Source: Chitinophagaceae bacterium UBA2791 (lineage in GTDB: Bacteria; Bacteroidota; Bacteroidia; Chitinophagales; Chitinophagaceae). From it: a stretch of 16,339 bases of DNA. The notes below the pieces were generated by a model. The model did no database searches. It was not told the DNA's origin and saw nothing but the letters and a program-made list of their open reading frames with translations. Position numbers and translations under genes: made by a program. How positions within the stretch are numbered: position 1 is the stretch's first letter; each line of letters starts with the position of its first letter. Shown here piece by piece: positions 1 to 6,844 of this stretch. The stretch is from assembly GCA_002352105.1 (NCBI GenBank), contig DEHV01000007.1:27668-44006 (forward strand), given 5' to 3'.

Positions 1-639
1 ACAGGAAAAGTAAATTACAAAATGTTGTTTCAAAAAAATATTATGCCCGCATTACTTGTAGGTATGGGCTTAGCCATATTTCAACAGTTGTGCGGCATCA
101 ATGTGGTTTTTAATTATGCGCCTAAAATTTTTGAAAGTATCGGCGCCCCGCAGGACGACCAGTTGCTACAAACTGTATTCATCGGCGGCGTTAACCTGCT
201 ATTTACGATTTTAGCTATGTTGCTGGTTGATAGGTTAGGGCGAAAGCCATTGATGTTGATTGGCGCGGTAGGCTTATCGCTGGTTTATATTGTAGTGGTT
301 GTAATGCTTGGAAAGGGTTCGGGAATGGTATCGTGGTTTTTATTAACTGCAATCGGATTATATGCTATGACCCTGGCTCCTGTGACCTGGGTATTGATTT
401 CAGAGATCTTTCCAAACAAGGTTCGCGGCGCTGCCACTTCAGTTGCGGTGATCTGCCTGTGGCTTGCCTACTTTATTCTGGTATTTACCTTCCCCATTTT
501 ATTTGAAAAATTAAAGGACAACACCTTTTATATTTATTCAGGTATTTGCCTGATCGGATTTTTCTTTGTTTGGTTCTTTGTAAAAGAAACCAAGGGTAAA
601 ACGCTGGAAGAATTAGAAGGGGTAATGATGGGGCATTGA
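1..639 (+). CDS. Sugar-porter family MFS permease, 5' end cut by window
   Basis: This is the C-terminal part of a sugar/cation symporter of the major facilitator superfamily (sugar porter family, XylE/GalP type), an inner-membrane protein. The frame is open from base 1, seven codons before the first ATG at 22, so the true start lies upstream and 212 residues are visible. Hallmarks of the second half are present: QQLCGIN followed by YAPKIFE (helix 7 region), DRLGRKPL in the loop after helix 8, PVTWVLISEIFP with a following RG, and the C-terminal KETKGKTLEELE. Five to six hydrophobic segments are visible. The stop lies 32 bp before galactokinase, so the two are probably co-transcribed, which suggests galactose as the substrate. 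That substrate is inferred from context; xylose, glucose or arabinose cannot be excluded from sequence alone. Confidence 0.93.
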   Translation, partial: TGKVNYKMLFQKNIMPALLVGMGLAIFQQLCGINVVFNYAPKIFESIGAPQDDQLLQTVFIGGVNLLFTILAMLLVDRLGRKPLMLIGAVGLSLVYIVVVVMLGKGSGMVSWFLLTAIGLYAMTLAPVTWVLISEIFPNKVRGAATSVAVICLWLAYFILVFTFPILFEKLKDNTFYIYSGICLIGFFFVWFFVKETKGKTLEELEGVMMGH

Positions 640-671
640 TTAAAAATTTGTGTTAATGCAATTATTATAGA

Positions 672-1820
672 ATGACTATACAATCTATATTTGAATCCAA
701 ATTTTCCGGATCTCCTGATATCATAGTCCGATCGCCTGGGCGTATTAACCTGATTGGAGAGCACACTGATTATAATGAAGGGTTTGTTTTGCCTGCGGCC
801 ATTGATAAAGAAGTATTACTGGCCCTGCGTAAAAGGGACGATGAGAAGATTTCATTGTTTGCTGCGGATTTTAACGAATCGTATAGCGCCAGCCTTTACG
901 ATCTGTTTCCGGCAAACCGTAGCTGGCCTGCGTATATATTAGGCGTTGTTCAGCAATTGCTGCAAAGAGAAGTTGCTCTTCATGGTTTTGATGCGGTTTT
1001 ATTGAGCACAGTGCCGGTTGGCGCGGGAATGTCATCTTCTGCCGCAATTGAATGCGCCGTAATATTTGCCTTGAACGAGGTATTTGAGTCAAGATTAGGT
1101 AAGATAGATATGATAAAACTGACGCAAAAGGCAGAGAATGAATATGTAGGCGTAAAGTGCGGCATCATGGATATGTTTGCCAGCATGATGGGAAAGCATG
1201 GGCATGCCATAAAATTAGATTGTAAGGATCTGAATTATCGTTATTTCCCGATCACGCTGGACGGTTTTAAAATTGTGTTGTTTGATACGGGCGTAAGACA
1301 CTCGCTGGCTTTTGGCGAATACAATTTGCGAAGAGTACAGTGCGAAGAAGGCGTTAGCTTTTTGCAAAAAAAGTATTCCTTTATAAAATCTTTACGGAAT
1401 GTTACTAATGAGATGTTGCAAAATGACTTAAAGGGGAAGGTATCGGAAATTGTGTATAACCGGTGCCGGTATGTGGTGGAGGAAATTCAACGGGTTACAG
1501 AGGGATGCGATGATCTCGAGAGAAACGATTTAGCGGCTTTTGGAAGAAAAATGTTTCAGACGCATCAAGGGCTAAGCAACCTCTATGAGGTAAGTTGTAA
1601 GGAATTGGACTTTCTGGTTGATTTTGCAAAGCATGAACCTGCAATAGCCGGAGCAAGGATGATGGGCGGTGGTTTTGGAGGCTGTACAATCAATATAATT
1701 AAAGAAAATGCGATAGAGGATATATACGCAAGGATAAGCGTCGCATATGAAAATACTTTTGGATTGGAACTTAAAATGTATGAAATGACCACGCAATCCG
1801 GAGCTTCAGTAATCAAATAA
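672..1820 (+). CDS. galK: Galactokinase
   Basis: GalK phosphorylates alpha-D-galactose at C1 with ATP in the cytoplasm, the entry step of the Leloir pathway. The 382-residue length is normal for the family. All three GHMP/galactokinase motifs are visible: the galactokinase signature GRINLIGEHTDY at residues 23-34 (R24, E30, H31 and D33 are the usual sugar contacts), the ATP-binding PVGAGMSSSAA at about 115-125, and the C-terminal GARMMGGGFGGC at 327-338. The catalytic-base region reads CGIMDM with D167 as the expected base; the next residue is Met where most galactokinases have Gln. The ATG at 672 places the signature at the usual distance from the N-terminus. It follows the sugar permease by 32 bp and precedes a GH36 alpha-galactosidase, so it would act on galactose freed by that enzyme. 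No galT or galE is in the window. Confidence 0.97.
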   Translation: MTIQSIFESKFSGSPDIIVRSPGRINLIGEHTDYNEGFVLPAAIDKEVLLALRKRDDEKISLFAADFNESYSASLYDLFPANRSWPAYILGVVQQLLQREVALHGFDAVLLSTVPVGAGMSSSAAIECAVIFALNEVFESRLGKIDMIKLTQKAENEYVGVKCGIMDMFASMMGKHGHAIKLDCKDLNYRYFPITLDGFKIVLFDTGVRHSLAFGEYNLRRVQCEEGVSFLQKKYSFIKSLRNVTNEMLQNDLKGKVSEIVYNRCRYVVEEIQRVTEGCDDLERNDLAAFGRKMFQTHQGLSNLYEVSCKELDFLVDFAKHEPAIAGARMMGGGFGGCTINIIKENAIEDIYARISVAYENTFGLELKMYEMTTQSGASVIK

Positions 1821-2018
1821 AATAAGCAATGCTTTTCAATTATAAAGAGCATTCACATTGCCCGATTGTCACAATAGAAAAAAATTATGCTTGGCCATGA
1901 ACTGCTTGCTAACGCGAAAAGCGTAATACCCCCGAAGATGCGGCTATACAATTAAAGCCGCCCTCTGAAACGCTGTAAACAAATGTGAATAATTAATAAT
2001 GTTTATAAAACGCTTGTT
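1821..2018. other. Leader region between galK and the GH36 gene
   Basis: This gap has no credible gene. It holds a weak stem (AATGCT at 1828-1833 with AGCATT at 1848-1853), a perfect 6-bp stem GCGGCT/AGCCGC at 1940-1945 and 1956-1961 with a 10-nt loop, and an operator-like inverted repeat TAAACA/TGTTTA at 1976-1981 and 2000-2005, just before the start codon. None of the stems is followed by a T run, so none is a convincing terminator. A weak Bacteroidota-type promoter match exists (TTG at 1866-1868, 17 nt, TATGCTTG at 1886-1893; consensus TAnnTTTG). The gap may therefore hold a secondary promoter for the GH36 gene, but read-through from galK is equally possible. Confidence 0.35.
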
Positions 2019-4232
2019 ATGGAATCAAAGTTTATAATAGGAAATAAAAGAACAGGGAGTCTGATAAAAATAATTTTCTTCTTGTTAATATGCTCCCGGG
2101 TTTCAGGTCAGCAAACTGAAATTATTATAGAAACCAGTAGCAATGCAATGGTATTAGCAACTAACGAAAAGGGGGAATTAAGTACTTCATATTTCGGTAA
2201 AAAATTAGCCAACAAAACCGAATATTTGAAGATAGCGCTACAATATAAGCAAGGACAGGAATATACAGGCGTTGCCGGCGCGGCATACACAAGCGCAGGT
2301 GCGAAAAATTTGCTGGAACCAGCAATAATTGTGAGCCATGCCGACGGAAACAATTCGCTGGACCTCCGCTATGTATCGCATGAAATTAAAGTAATAGACA
2401 GTAACGTTCAACTGCTTGGTGTTTTACTAAAAGATCCTGTATACGACTTTAATATTACGCTTTTTTATAAATCATATTTCAACGATGATATTATAGAGCA
2501 ATGGAGTTCTATACAACATAATGAAAAGGGTAATGTTACTTTATACAAATATGCTTCGGCTAATTTGTTCCTGAAAGCCGGTAGTTTTTGGCTTACTCAG
2601 TATCATGGCGAATGGGCAAAGGAGATGCAACCAGAGGAAGCAAGGATAACGCATGGGATTAAAACGCTTGACAGCAAGCTTGGAACCCGAACCAATCTTT
2701 TTCAACCGTCTGTATTTATGGTTTCGCTCAATAGTCCGGCAACAGAAAATTCAGGTACTGTATTGTATGGAGCGCTGGAGTATAGCGGTAATTTTAAAAC
2801 CGACCTGGAACTTGATTATCAAAATAACCTGAGGATCATTTCCGGTATTAATAATTATGCATCTCCTTACACTTTAAAGCCAGGCGAGGCTTTTACGACT
2901 CCTGCATTTATCCATCTTCTATCCAATGCCGGTAAAGGCGCCGCCAGCAGAAAAATGCACCGCTGGGCAAGAAACTACGTAATCCCAAATGGTAACGGTG
3001 ATCGCTATACATTGCTAAATAATTGGGAATCCACATATTTTGACTTTAATGAAGATAAACTTAAAGAATTGTTGAAAGACGCCCGAAAGTTAGGCGTAGA
3101 TCTTTTTCTGTTGGACGATGGTTGGTTTGCCAACAAATACCCGCGCAACGGCGATGTGTCGGGCCTTGGCGATTGGGAAGAAAACAAAGCGAAACTACCC
3201 AATGGCATTACTTCATTAGTAAAAGAGGCTACAGAAAATGGAGTTAAATTTGGAATATGGGTAGAGCCTGAAATGGTGAATCCAAAAAGTGAGCTTTACG
3301 AGAAACATCCTGACTGGGTTATTAAACAGCCTAAAAGAGAAGAGCATTATTTCAGGAATCAATTGGTGTTGGATCTGAGCAATCCTAAGGTTCAGGATTT
3401 CGTATTTGGCGTACTGGATAATATATTATCAAAAAACGAGGACCTGGCTTATATAAAATGGGATTGTAATGCGGTAATATATAATGCGTATTCTTCCTAC
3501 CTTAAAAATCAAAGCCACTTCTATATTGAGTATATGCGAGGGTTGAACAGAGTATTAGAAAAAATTCGCGCTAAGTATCCTCATGTGCCCATGATGTTAT
3601 GTTCGGGCGGCGGCGGCAGAGTAGATTATGCCGCGCTGCGGTTCTTTACAGAATATTGGCCGAGCGATAATACAGATCCTCTGGAACGAATATTCATGCA
3701 ATGGGAATACTCGTATTTTTATCCGGCCATCAGTTCCTCTAATCATGTTACGGATTGGGGTAAGCAACCTATAAAGTACCGTACAGATGTAGCGATGATG
3801 GGTAAGTTGGGATTTGATATAGTAGTAAATAAGCTATCAAAAGAAGAATTGCAATTTTGCCAGGAGGCCATTAAAACATATAATACCGTAAAGGGGATCA
3901 TTTGGCATGGCGATCAATACCGCCTCAGTAATCCAAGAATGAGCAGTGTCGCATCTATGTTATACGTCAATGAAAGCAAAACATCTGCTGTAATGTTCAA
4001 TTATCTCGTAAATAACCGTTATGGCGAGGGCAGTAAACAGCCGATTCTGCTTAGCGGACTTGACCGCAATGCAAAATACAGGATAGAAGAAATAAATTTA
4101 TTTCCGGGAACAAAAAGCAGCATAGATCCTGAAACAGTTTATTCAGGCGACTTTTTGATGACTGTAGGACTAAATCCAGTTGTGAATTCTTCCCGGAACA
4201 GCGTAGCCCTAAAATTAATGAGCGTTAATTGA
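2019..4232 (+). CDS. GH36 alpha-galactosidase, secreted
   Basis: This enzyme hydrolyses terminal alpha-galactosyl residues with retention of configuration. The 737-residue protein matches the full-length GH36 layout: N-terminal signal peptide, beta-supersandwich domain (about 35-330), catalytic (beta/alpha)8 barrel (about 334-650) and C-terminal beta domain. Barrel signatures are visible: NNWESTYFDF near 335, LLDDGWF near 365, FGIWVEPEMV near 411, and YIKWDCN with the predicted nucleophile D482. CSGGGGRVDY precedes SDNTDP with the predicted acid/base D550. Residues 1-30 look like a Sec signal peptide (basic start, hydrophobic core 15-26, S-G before Q31), so it probably acts in the periplasm. 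It lies downstream of galK and is followed by a strong terminator. Alpha-galactosidase is the usual GH36 activity; raffinose synthase and alpha-N-acetylgalactosaminidase branches exist but fit the context less well. Confidence 0.95.
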   Translation: MESKFIIGNKRTGSLIKIIFFLLICSRVSGQQTEIIIETSSNAMVLATNEKGELSTSYFGKKLANKTEYLKIALQYKQGQEYTGVAGAAYTSAGAKNLLEPAIIVSHADGNNSLDLRYVSHEIKVIDSNVQLLGVLLKDPVYDFNITLFYKSYFNDDIIEQWSSIQHNEKGNVTLYKYASANLFLKAGSFWLTQYHGEWAKEMQPEEARITHGIKTLDSKLGTRTNLFQPSVFMVSLNSPATENSGTVLYGALEYSGNFKTDLELDYQNNLRIISGINNYASPYTLKPGEAFTTPAFIHLLSNAGKGAASRKMHRWARNYVIPNGNGDRYTLLNNWESTYFDFNEDKLKELLKDARKLGVDLFLLDDGWFANKYPRNGDVSGLGDWEENKAKLPNGITSLVKEATENGVKFGIWVEPEMVNPKSELYEKHPDWVIKQPKREEHYFRNQLVLDLSNPKVQDFVFGVLDNILSKNEDLAYIKWDCNAVIYNAYSSYLKNQSHFYIEYMRGLNRVLEKIRAKYPHVPMMLCSGGGGRVDYAALRFFTEYWPSDNTDPLERIFMQWEYSYFYPAISSSNHVTDWGKQPIKYRTDVAMMGKLGFDIVVNKLSKEELQFCQEAIKTYNTVKGIIWHGDQYRLSNPRMSSVASMLYVNESKTSAVMFNYLVNNRYGEGSKQPILLSGLDRNAKYRIEEINLFPGTKSSIDPETVYSGDFLMTVGLNPVVNSSRNSVALKLMSVN

Positions 4233-4306
4233 CGCGTCAAAATATTGGCTTAATATACGCGAATAGAGTAGTTCAGGTTTTTGTTTGTGAACTCAAACAT
4301 AACCAA

Positions 4307-4330
4307 GGGCGGTTTTTATAACCGCCTTTT
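4307..4330 (+). terminator. Rho-independent terminator after GH36 gene
   Basis: A perfect 7-bp stem, GGCGGTT (4308-4314) with AACCGCC (4320-4326), closes a 5-nt loop TTTAT and is followed at once by TTTT (4327-4330). It sits about 75 bp after the GH36 stop and separates the permease-galK-GH36 unit from the sigma-factor unit. A weaker stem, AGTTCA/TGAACT, lies just upstream at 4270-4293. Confidence 0.85.
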
Positions 4331-4606
4331 GCATAATTTTAATCAGATAATATTTTGTGCTTTCTTATTTCACAAAAAGGAAATTTAAAAAAATCAATTC
4401 CTGATCTGGCAGCAAGATTATGTAATAAGCGACAGCTGGATGATTAAGGAACTGGTAAAGGCCTGTCATAGCAACCTTGATAGGAGAGAACCCATTACGC
4501 AATTTGCAATGGAGGACTGGCGGGCAACAGATTATCAGGTTTATTTTAACAGGAACAAAGTCATTTTTAATATTGTTTGCCCGGCCTCTAACTTTAAACT
4601 AACGTA
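4331..4606. promoter_or_regulatory. Promoter-bearing gap upstream of the sigma factor
   Basis: Together with the terminator before it, this makes a 374-bp stretch without a credible gene. Because the preceding unit is terminated at 4330, the promoter for the sigma factor should be here. The one clear structure is an inverted repeat TTTTGTG (4353-4359) and CACAAAA (4371-4377), 7-bp perfect arms 11 nt apart, about 230 bp upstream of the sigma-factor start. I found no strong match to the housekeeping Bacteroidota promoter (TTTG, about 19 nt, TAnnTTTG). Assigning a promoter to an exact position is not supported. Confidence 0.35.
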
Positions 4607-5224
4607 TTGCCAATCAATCAACCATATGAAGAAAAGGAATTGTTTCGTCTGATAGCAGCGGGTGACGAGCAGGCTTTCGCCCGGCTTCATACTTCCTATA
4701 AAGATAGGTTGCTGTATTACGGCAAGCGTTTTTTGGCGGAATGGCCGGAAGTGGAGGATATCGTTTCCGAAGCTTTTTTGAAACTATGGCTTTCCCGTGC
4801 CGATATGCAATCGGATTCCCACCTTGCCAACTTCCTGTATCGTACCGTCCGGCATAGAGCGATCGACCGTCAGCGGGCGCTGGAGCGCCGGGATCAATTG
4901 CTGGAGGATATAAAGCCGGCGAAGGAAACGGAAGGGAACCAGTTTGAAGCGGAGATGGTGCGGGTGGAAATGGTCCATTTGCTGGCCCATGCGGTGGATT
5001 CGCTGCCGGACAAGTACAAGCGGATCTTTGAACTGGCTTATCATGCGGATCGCAGTCCTGGAGAAATAGCCCGTATTCTGCAGCTTAACCCGGATACGGT
5101 TCGTAGCCAGAAGCGCCGGGCCATCGAGATGATCCGTCAATGGGTTAAAGAAAAAAGGGTCGTCCTGCCGTTGTTTCTCTGCTGCTGCATACTGGCCATC
5201 TGTCATTTTTTTTGTAGCCATTAA
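4607..5224 (+). CDS. FecI-type ECF RNA polymerase sigma factor
   Basis: This is a 205-residue alternative sigma factor of the extracytoplasmic-function group, which directs RNA polymerase to the target SusC/SusD operon when released by its anti-sigma factor. Region 2 spans about 20-92 (DEQAF, then a stretch with VEDIVSEAFLKLW, ending RHRAIDRQRA). Region 4 spans about 120-175 (LPDKYKRIFEL, then a helix-turn-helix with PGEIARILQLNPDTVRSQ). The start is taken as TTG at 4607, because an in-frame stop lies at 4595 and no in-frame ATG precedes region 2; no Shine-Dalgarno is evident. After region 4 the protein has a basic stretch (KEKR) and then a hydrophobic tail at about 185-205 with five cysteines, which is not part of the core fold. 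It is followed 100 bp later by the FecR-like gene. Base composition is GC-rich compared with galK or the susC barrel. Confidence 0.93.
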   Translation: MPINQPYEEKELFRLIAAGDEQAFARLHTSYKDRLLYYGKRFLAEWPEVEDIVSEAFLKLWLSRADMQSDSHLANFLYRTVRHRAIDRQRALERRDQLLEDIKPAKETEGNQFEAEMVRVEMVHLLAHAVDSLPDKYKRIFELAYHADRSPGEIARILQLNPDTVRSQKRRAIEMIRQWVKEKRVVLPLFLCCCILAICHFFCSH

Positions 5225-5249
5225 ACGGTATAAAATGACACCCTCTTCA

Positions 5250-5287
5250 CTATCGAAAAAAAAAATTTTCAATTTTTGGCACGATAG
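5250..5287. repeat. Inverted repeat with A10 tract between sigma and anti-sigma genes
   Basis: CTATCG (5250-5255) and CGATAG (5282-5287) are perfect 6-bp arms. Between them lie ten A residues (5256-5265), a T4 run, and AATTTTT, so the A tract can pair with the second T run and extend the stem around a small bulge. No T run follows the closing arm, so this does not look like a terminator. It could limit read-through or translation from the sigma gene into the anti-sigma gene, or act as a bent operator; the role is inference. Confidence 0.4.
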
Positions 5288-5324
5288 CTCGTCTCATTCG
5301 TAATATACTTATAAGCGCTCCTTT

Positions 5325-6566
5325 ATGAAGTTTCAGGCGACCGACATAGCGACCCTTCTACTGAAGAAAATAAGCGGCCAGTTGACCGCGGCGGAAGCTG
5401 CCGCCCTCGAAGAATGGAAAAACGCATCGGCGGCCAACCGGCGTGAATATGAAGCCCTGCTTCAATTGACGGTAGTGAAGGACGAGCTTAAGCGATACCG
5501 GGATGCGCAGGCAGCTGGCAAGCGGCTAACGATTCCTACTGAAGAGGTTGCCAGCATAACAATACCGGAAGATACGCAGGATACTACCTCTCCTCCCACC
5601 CGTACCCCCTTCCTACGTCGGTATTGGGCCGCGGCATCCATACTCCTGCTATTGGGCCTGGGCGCCTACCTCTTTTACCGAGACAGTAGCCGACCACAAG
5701 CGCTTACAAGCGACAACAAACATTTACCAAAAGATATTTTACCCGGTCGAGATGGGGCCATATTGACCCTGGCCGATGGCAGGCAGGTTGTGCTTGACAG
5801 CCTCGGTAACGGGTTGATCGCCATGCAAAGCGGCTCCCAGGTGACGCTGCAAGATGGTCAACTGGCCTATGACCCAACGGGATCAGTTTCCGGCGAAGCG
5901 GCCTATAACACCATGAGCACCCCGAAGGGAAGGCAGTTCATCTTACAGCTGCCGGACGGAACCAGAGTGTGGCTGAACGCTGCCAGTTCAATCAGGTATC
6001 CTACTGCATTTGTGGGCTCGGAAAGAAAGGTGGAGATACTGGGAGAGGCATATTTTGAGGTGGCAAAGAACGCCAATATGCCGTTCCGCGTGAATGTGAA
6101 TAATAGGGTGGAAGTTGAGGTTCTTGGAACCAGTTTCAACGTGAACGCATATGAGAATGAGGCTAATATTAGCGCGACCTTATTAGAAGGTTCGGTGAAG
6201 GTGGCCGCTTTCCAGGGCATGCCTTCTGACCGACCAGTCACCCTCAAACCCGGACAGCAAGCGCAAATCATGCAGGTCGGTCAAAAGGCGCGGTCTGGAA
6301 TTAAAGTCATTAACGATGCCGACATAGATAAAGTGATGGCCTGGAAAAACGGCGCCTTCAACTTTACAGATGTCAGCCTGAAAGACGTCATGAAGCAATT
6401 GGAACGCTGGTACGATATTGAGGTAATTTACGAAAGCGCGGCGCCGAATGTCGAGTTAACAGGGAAAATGACCAGGGACGTTACGCTTAATGAGTTGCTT
6501 AAAAACCTGGGGGATTTGGGCGTGCATTGCAAGCTCGAAGGTCGAACAGTAGTTGTGCTGCCATGA
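5325..6566 (+). CDS. FecR-type anti-sigma factor with DUF4974 domain
   Basis: This 413-residue single-pass inner-membrane protein should hold the upstream ECF sigma factor and respond to the STN domain of the downstream SusC-like transporter. Residues 1-97 form the cytoplasmic part (DIATLLLKKISGQLTAAE is the usual FecR N-terminal helix pair). A transmembrane segment follows at about 101-120 (AAASILLLLGLGAYLF). The periplasmic FecR domain lies at about 195-295, with STPKG, LPDGTRVWLNAASSIRYP, GEAYFEV and VEVLGTSFNVNAY visible. The DUF4974 domain fills about 344-413 (FNFTDVSLKDVMKQLERWYD, then LLKNLG). The ATG at 5325 fits the family N-terminus. Gene order sigma, anti-sigma, STN-SusC is the standard trans-envelope signalling arrangement in Bacteroidota. 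The first half is clearly GC-rich; composition drifts down toward the 3' end. Confidence 0.95.
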   Translation: MKFQATDIATLLLKKISGQLTAAEAAALEEWKNASAANRREYEALLQLTVVKDELKRYRDAQAAGKRLTIPTEEVASITIPEDTQDTTSPPTRTPFLRRYWAAASILLLLGLGAYLFYRDSSRPQALTSDNKHLPKDILPGRDGAILTLADGRQVVLDSLGNGLIAMQSGSQVTLQDGQLAYDPTGSVSGEAAYNTMSTPKGRQFILQLPDGTRVWLNAASSIRYPTAFVGSERKVEILGEAYFEVAKNANMPFRVNVNNRVEVEVLGTSFNVNAYENEANISATLLEGSVKVAAFQGMPSDRPVTLKPGQQAQIMQVGQKARSGIKVINDADIDKVMAWKNGAFNFTDVSLKDVMKQLERWYDIEVIYESAAPNVELTGKMTRDVTLNELLKNLGDLGVHCKLEGRTVVVLP

Positions 6567-6709
6567 GGCGATATTTCCGGATTGGCCAATGCCTCTGTTT
6601 TACTTTTATCCGCCCTGATTTTTGACGGTCAGCCGAGTCCCAATCAGCCTGGCTGCTTCGCCGATCGGTTGTCGCGCCAGGCCTTCGCTCTTTTTCTCTG
6701 GCTTTTGTT

Positions 6710-6725
6710 GCCGCCTCGCGGCGGC
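6710..6725. promoter_or_regulatory. GC-rich hairpin in susC leader
   Basis: GCCGCC (6710-6715) and GGCGGC (6720-6725) form a perfect 6-bp G/C stem around a TCGC tetraloop, about 120 bp before the susC start. CTCTATAAAACC follows, with no T run, so a terminator on the plus strand is unlikely. It may be a structural element of the susC mRNA leader or mark the end of the fecR transcript. Confidence 0.4.
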
Positions 6726-6750
6726 GCTCTATAAAACCGGATCGCCCATT

Positions 6751-6784
6751 AAAAAACAAACCGGAAGTGCGAGAACACTTCCGG
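6751..6784 (-). terminator. Hairpin in susC leader; reads as a terminator on the minus strand
   Basis: CCGGAAGTG (6761-6769) and CACTTCCGG (6776-6784) form a perfect 9-bp stem with a 6-nt loop. On the plus strand nothing T-rich follows. On the minus strand the stem is followed directly by TTTGTTTTTT (complement of 6760 down to 6751), the shape of a rho-independent terminator. There is no annotated minus-strand gene for it to serve, so it either ends an antisense RNA facing the susC start or is a leader stem-loop in the susC mRNA. Confidence 0.45.
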
Positions 6785-6801
6785 CGATGTTTGGGCTGAT
6801 C

Positions 6802-6833
6802 CAAAAGGTAATGACACATTTTTTTCAACCAAA
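6802..6833 (-). promoter_or_regulatory. Candidate minus-strand promoter facing the leader hairpin
   Basis: On the minus strand, TTTG (6833-6830) is followed after 19 nt by TACCTTTTG (6810-6802), close to the Bacteroidota housekeeping pattern TTTG-N19-TAnnTTTG (one mismatch at the last base of the -7 box). A transcript from here would run into the hairpin at 6784-6761 after only about 10-15 nt, giving a very short RNA of roughly 45 nt. A perfect TAnnTTTG box (TAGCTTTG, minus strand, 7094-7087) also lies inside susC but lacks a -33 match. Both are pattern matches only. Confidence 0.25.
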
Positions 6834-6844
6834 CAAGCAAATTT

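Noticed and set aside
22..639. Sugar permease as a complete 205-residue protein starting at 22
   Set aside because: The frame is open back to base 1 and the protein begins in the middle of the sugar-porter fold, so the gene is cut by the window edge.
4440..4652. A 70-codon plus-strand open frame ahead of the sigma factor
   Set aside because: No recognisable family, low-complexity composition, and it overlaps the sigma-factor start in another frame.
4784..5272. Long minus-strand frame of 162 codons opposite the sigma factor
   Set aside because: It is an antisense shadow of a GC-rich gene; the plus-strand sigma-factor domains account for the sequence.
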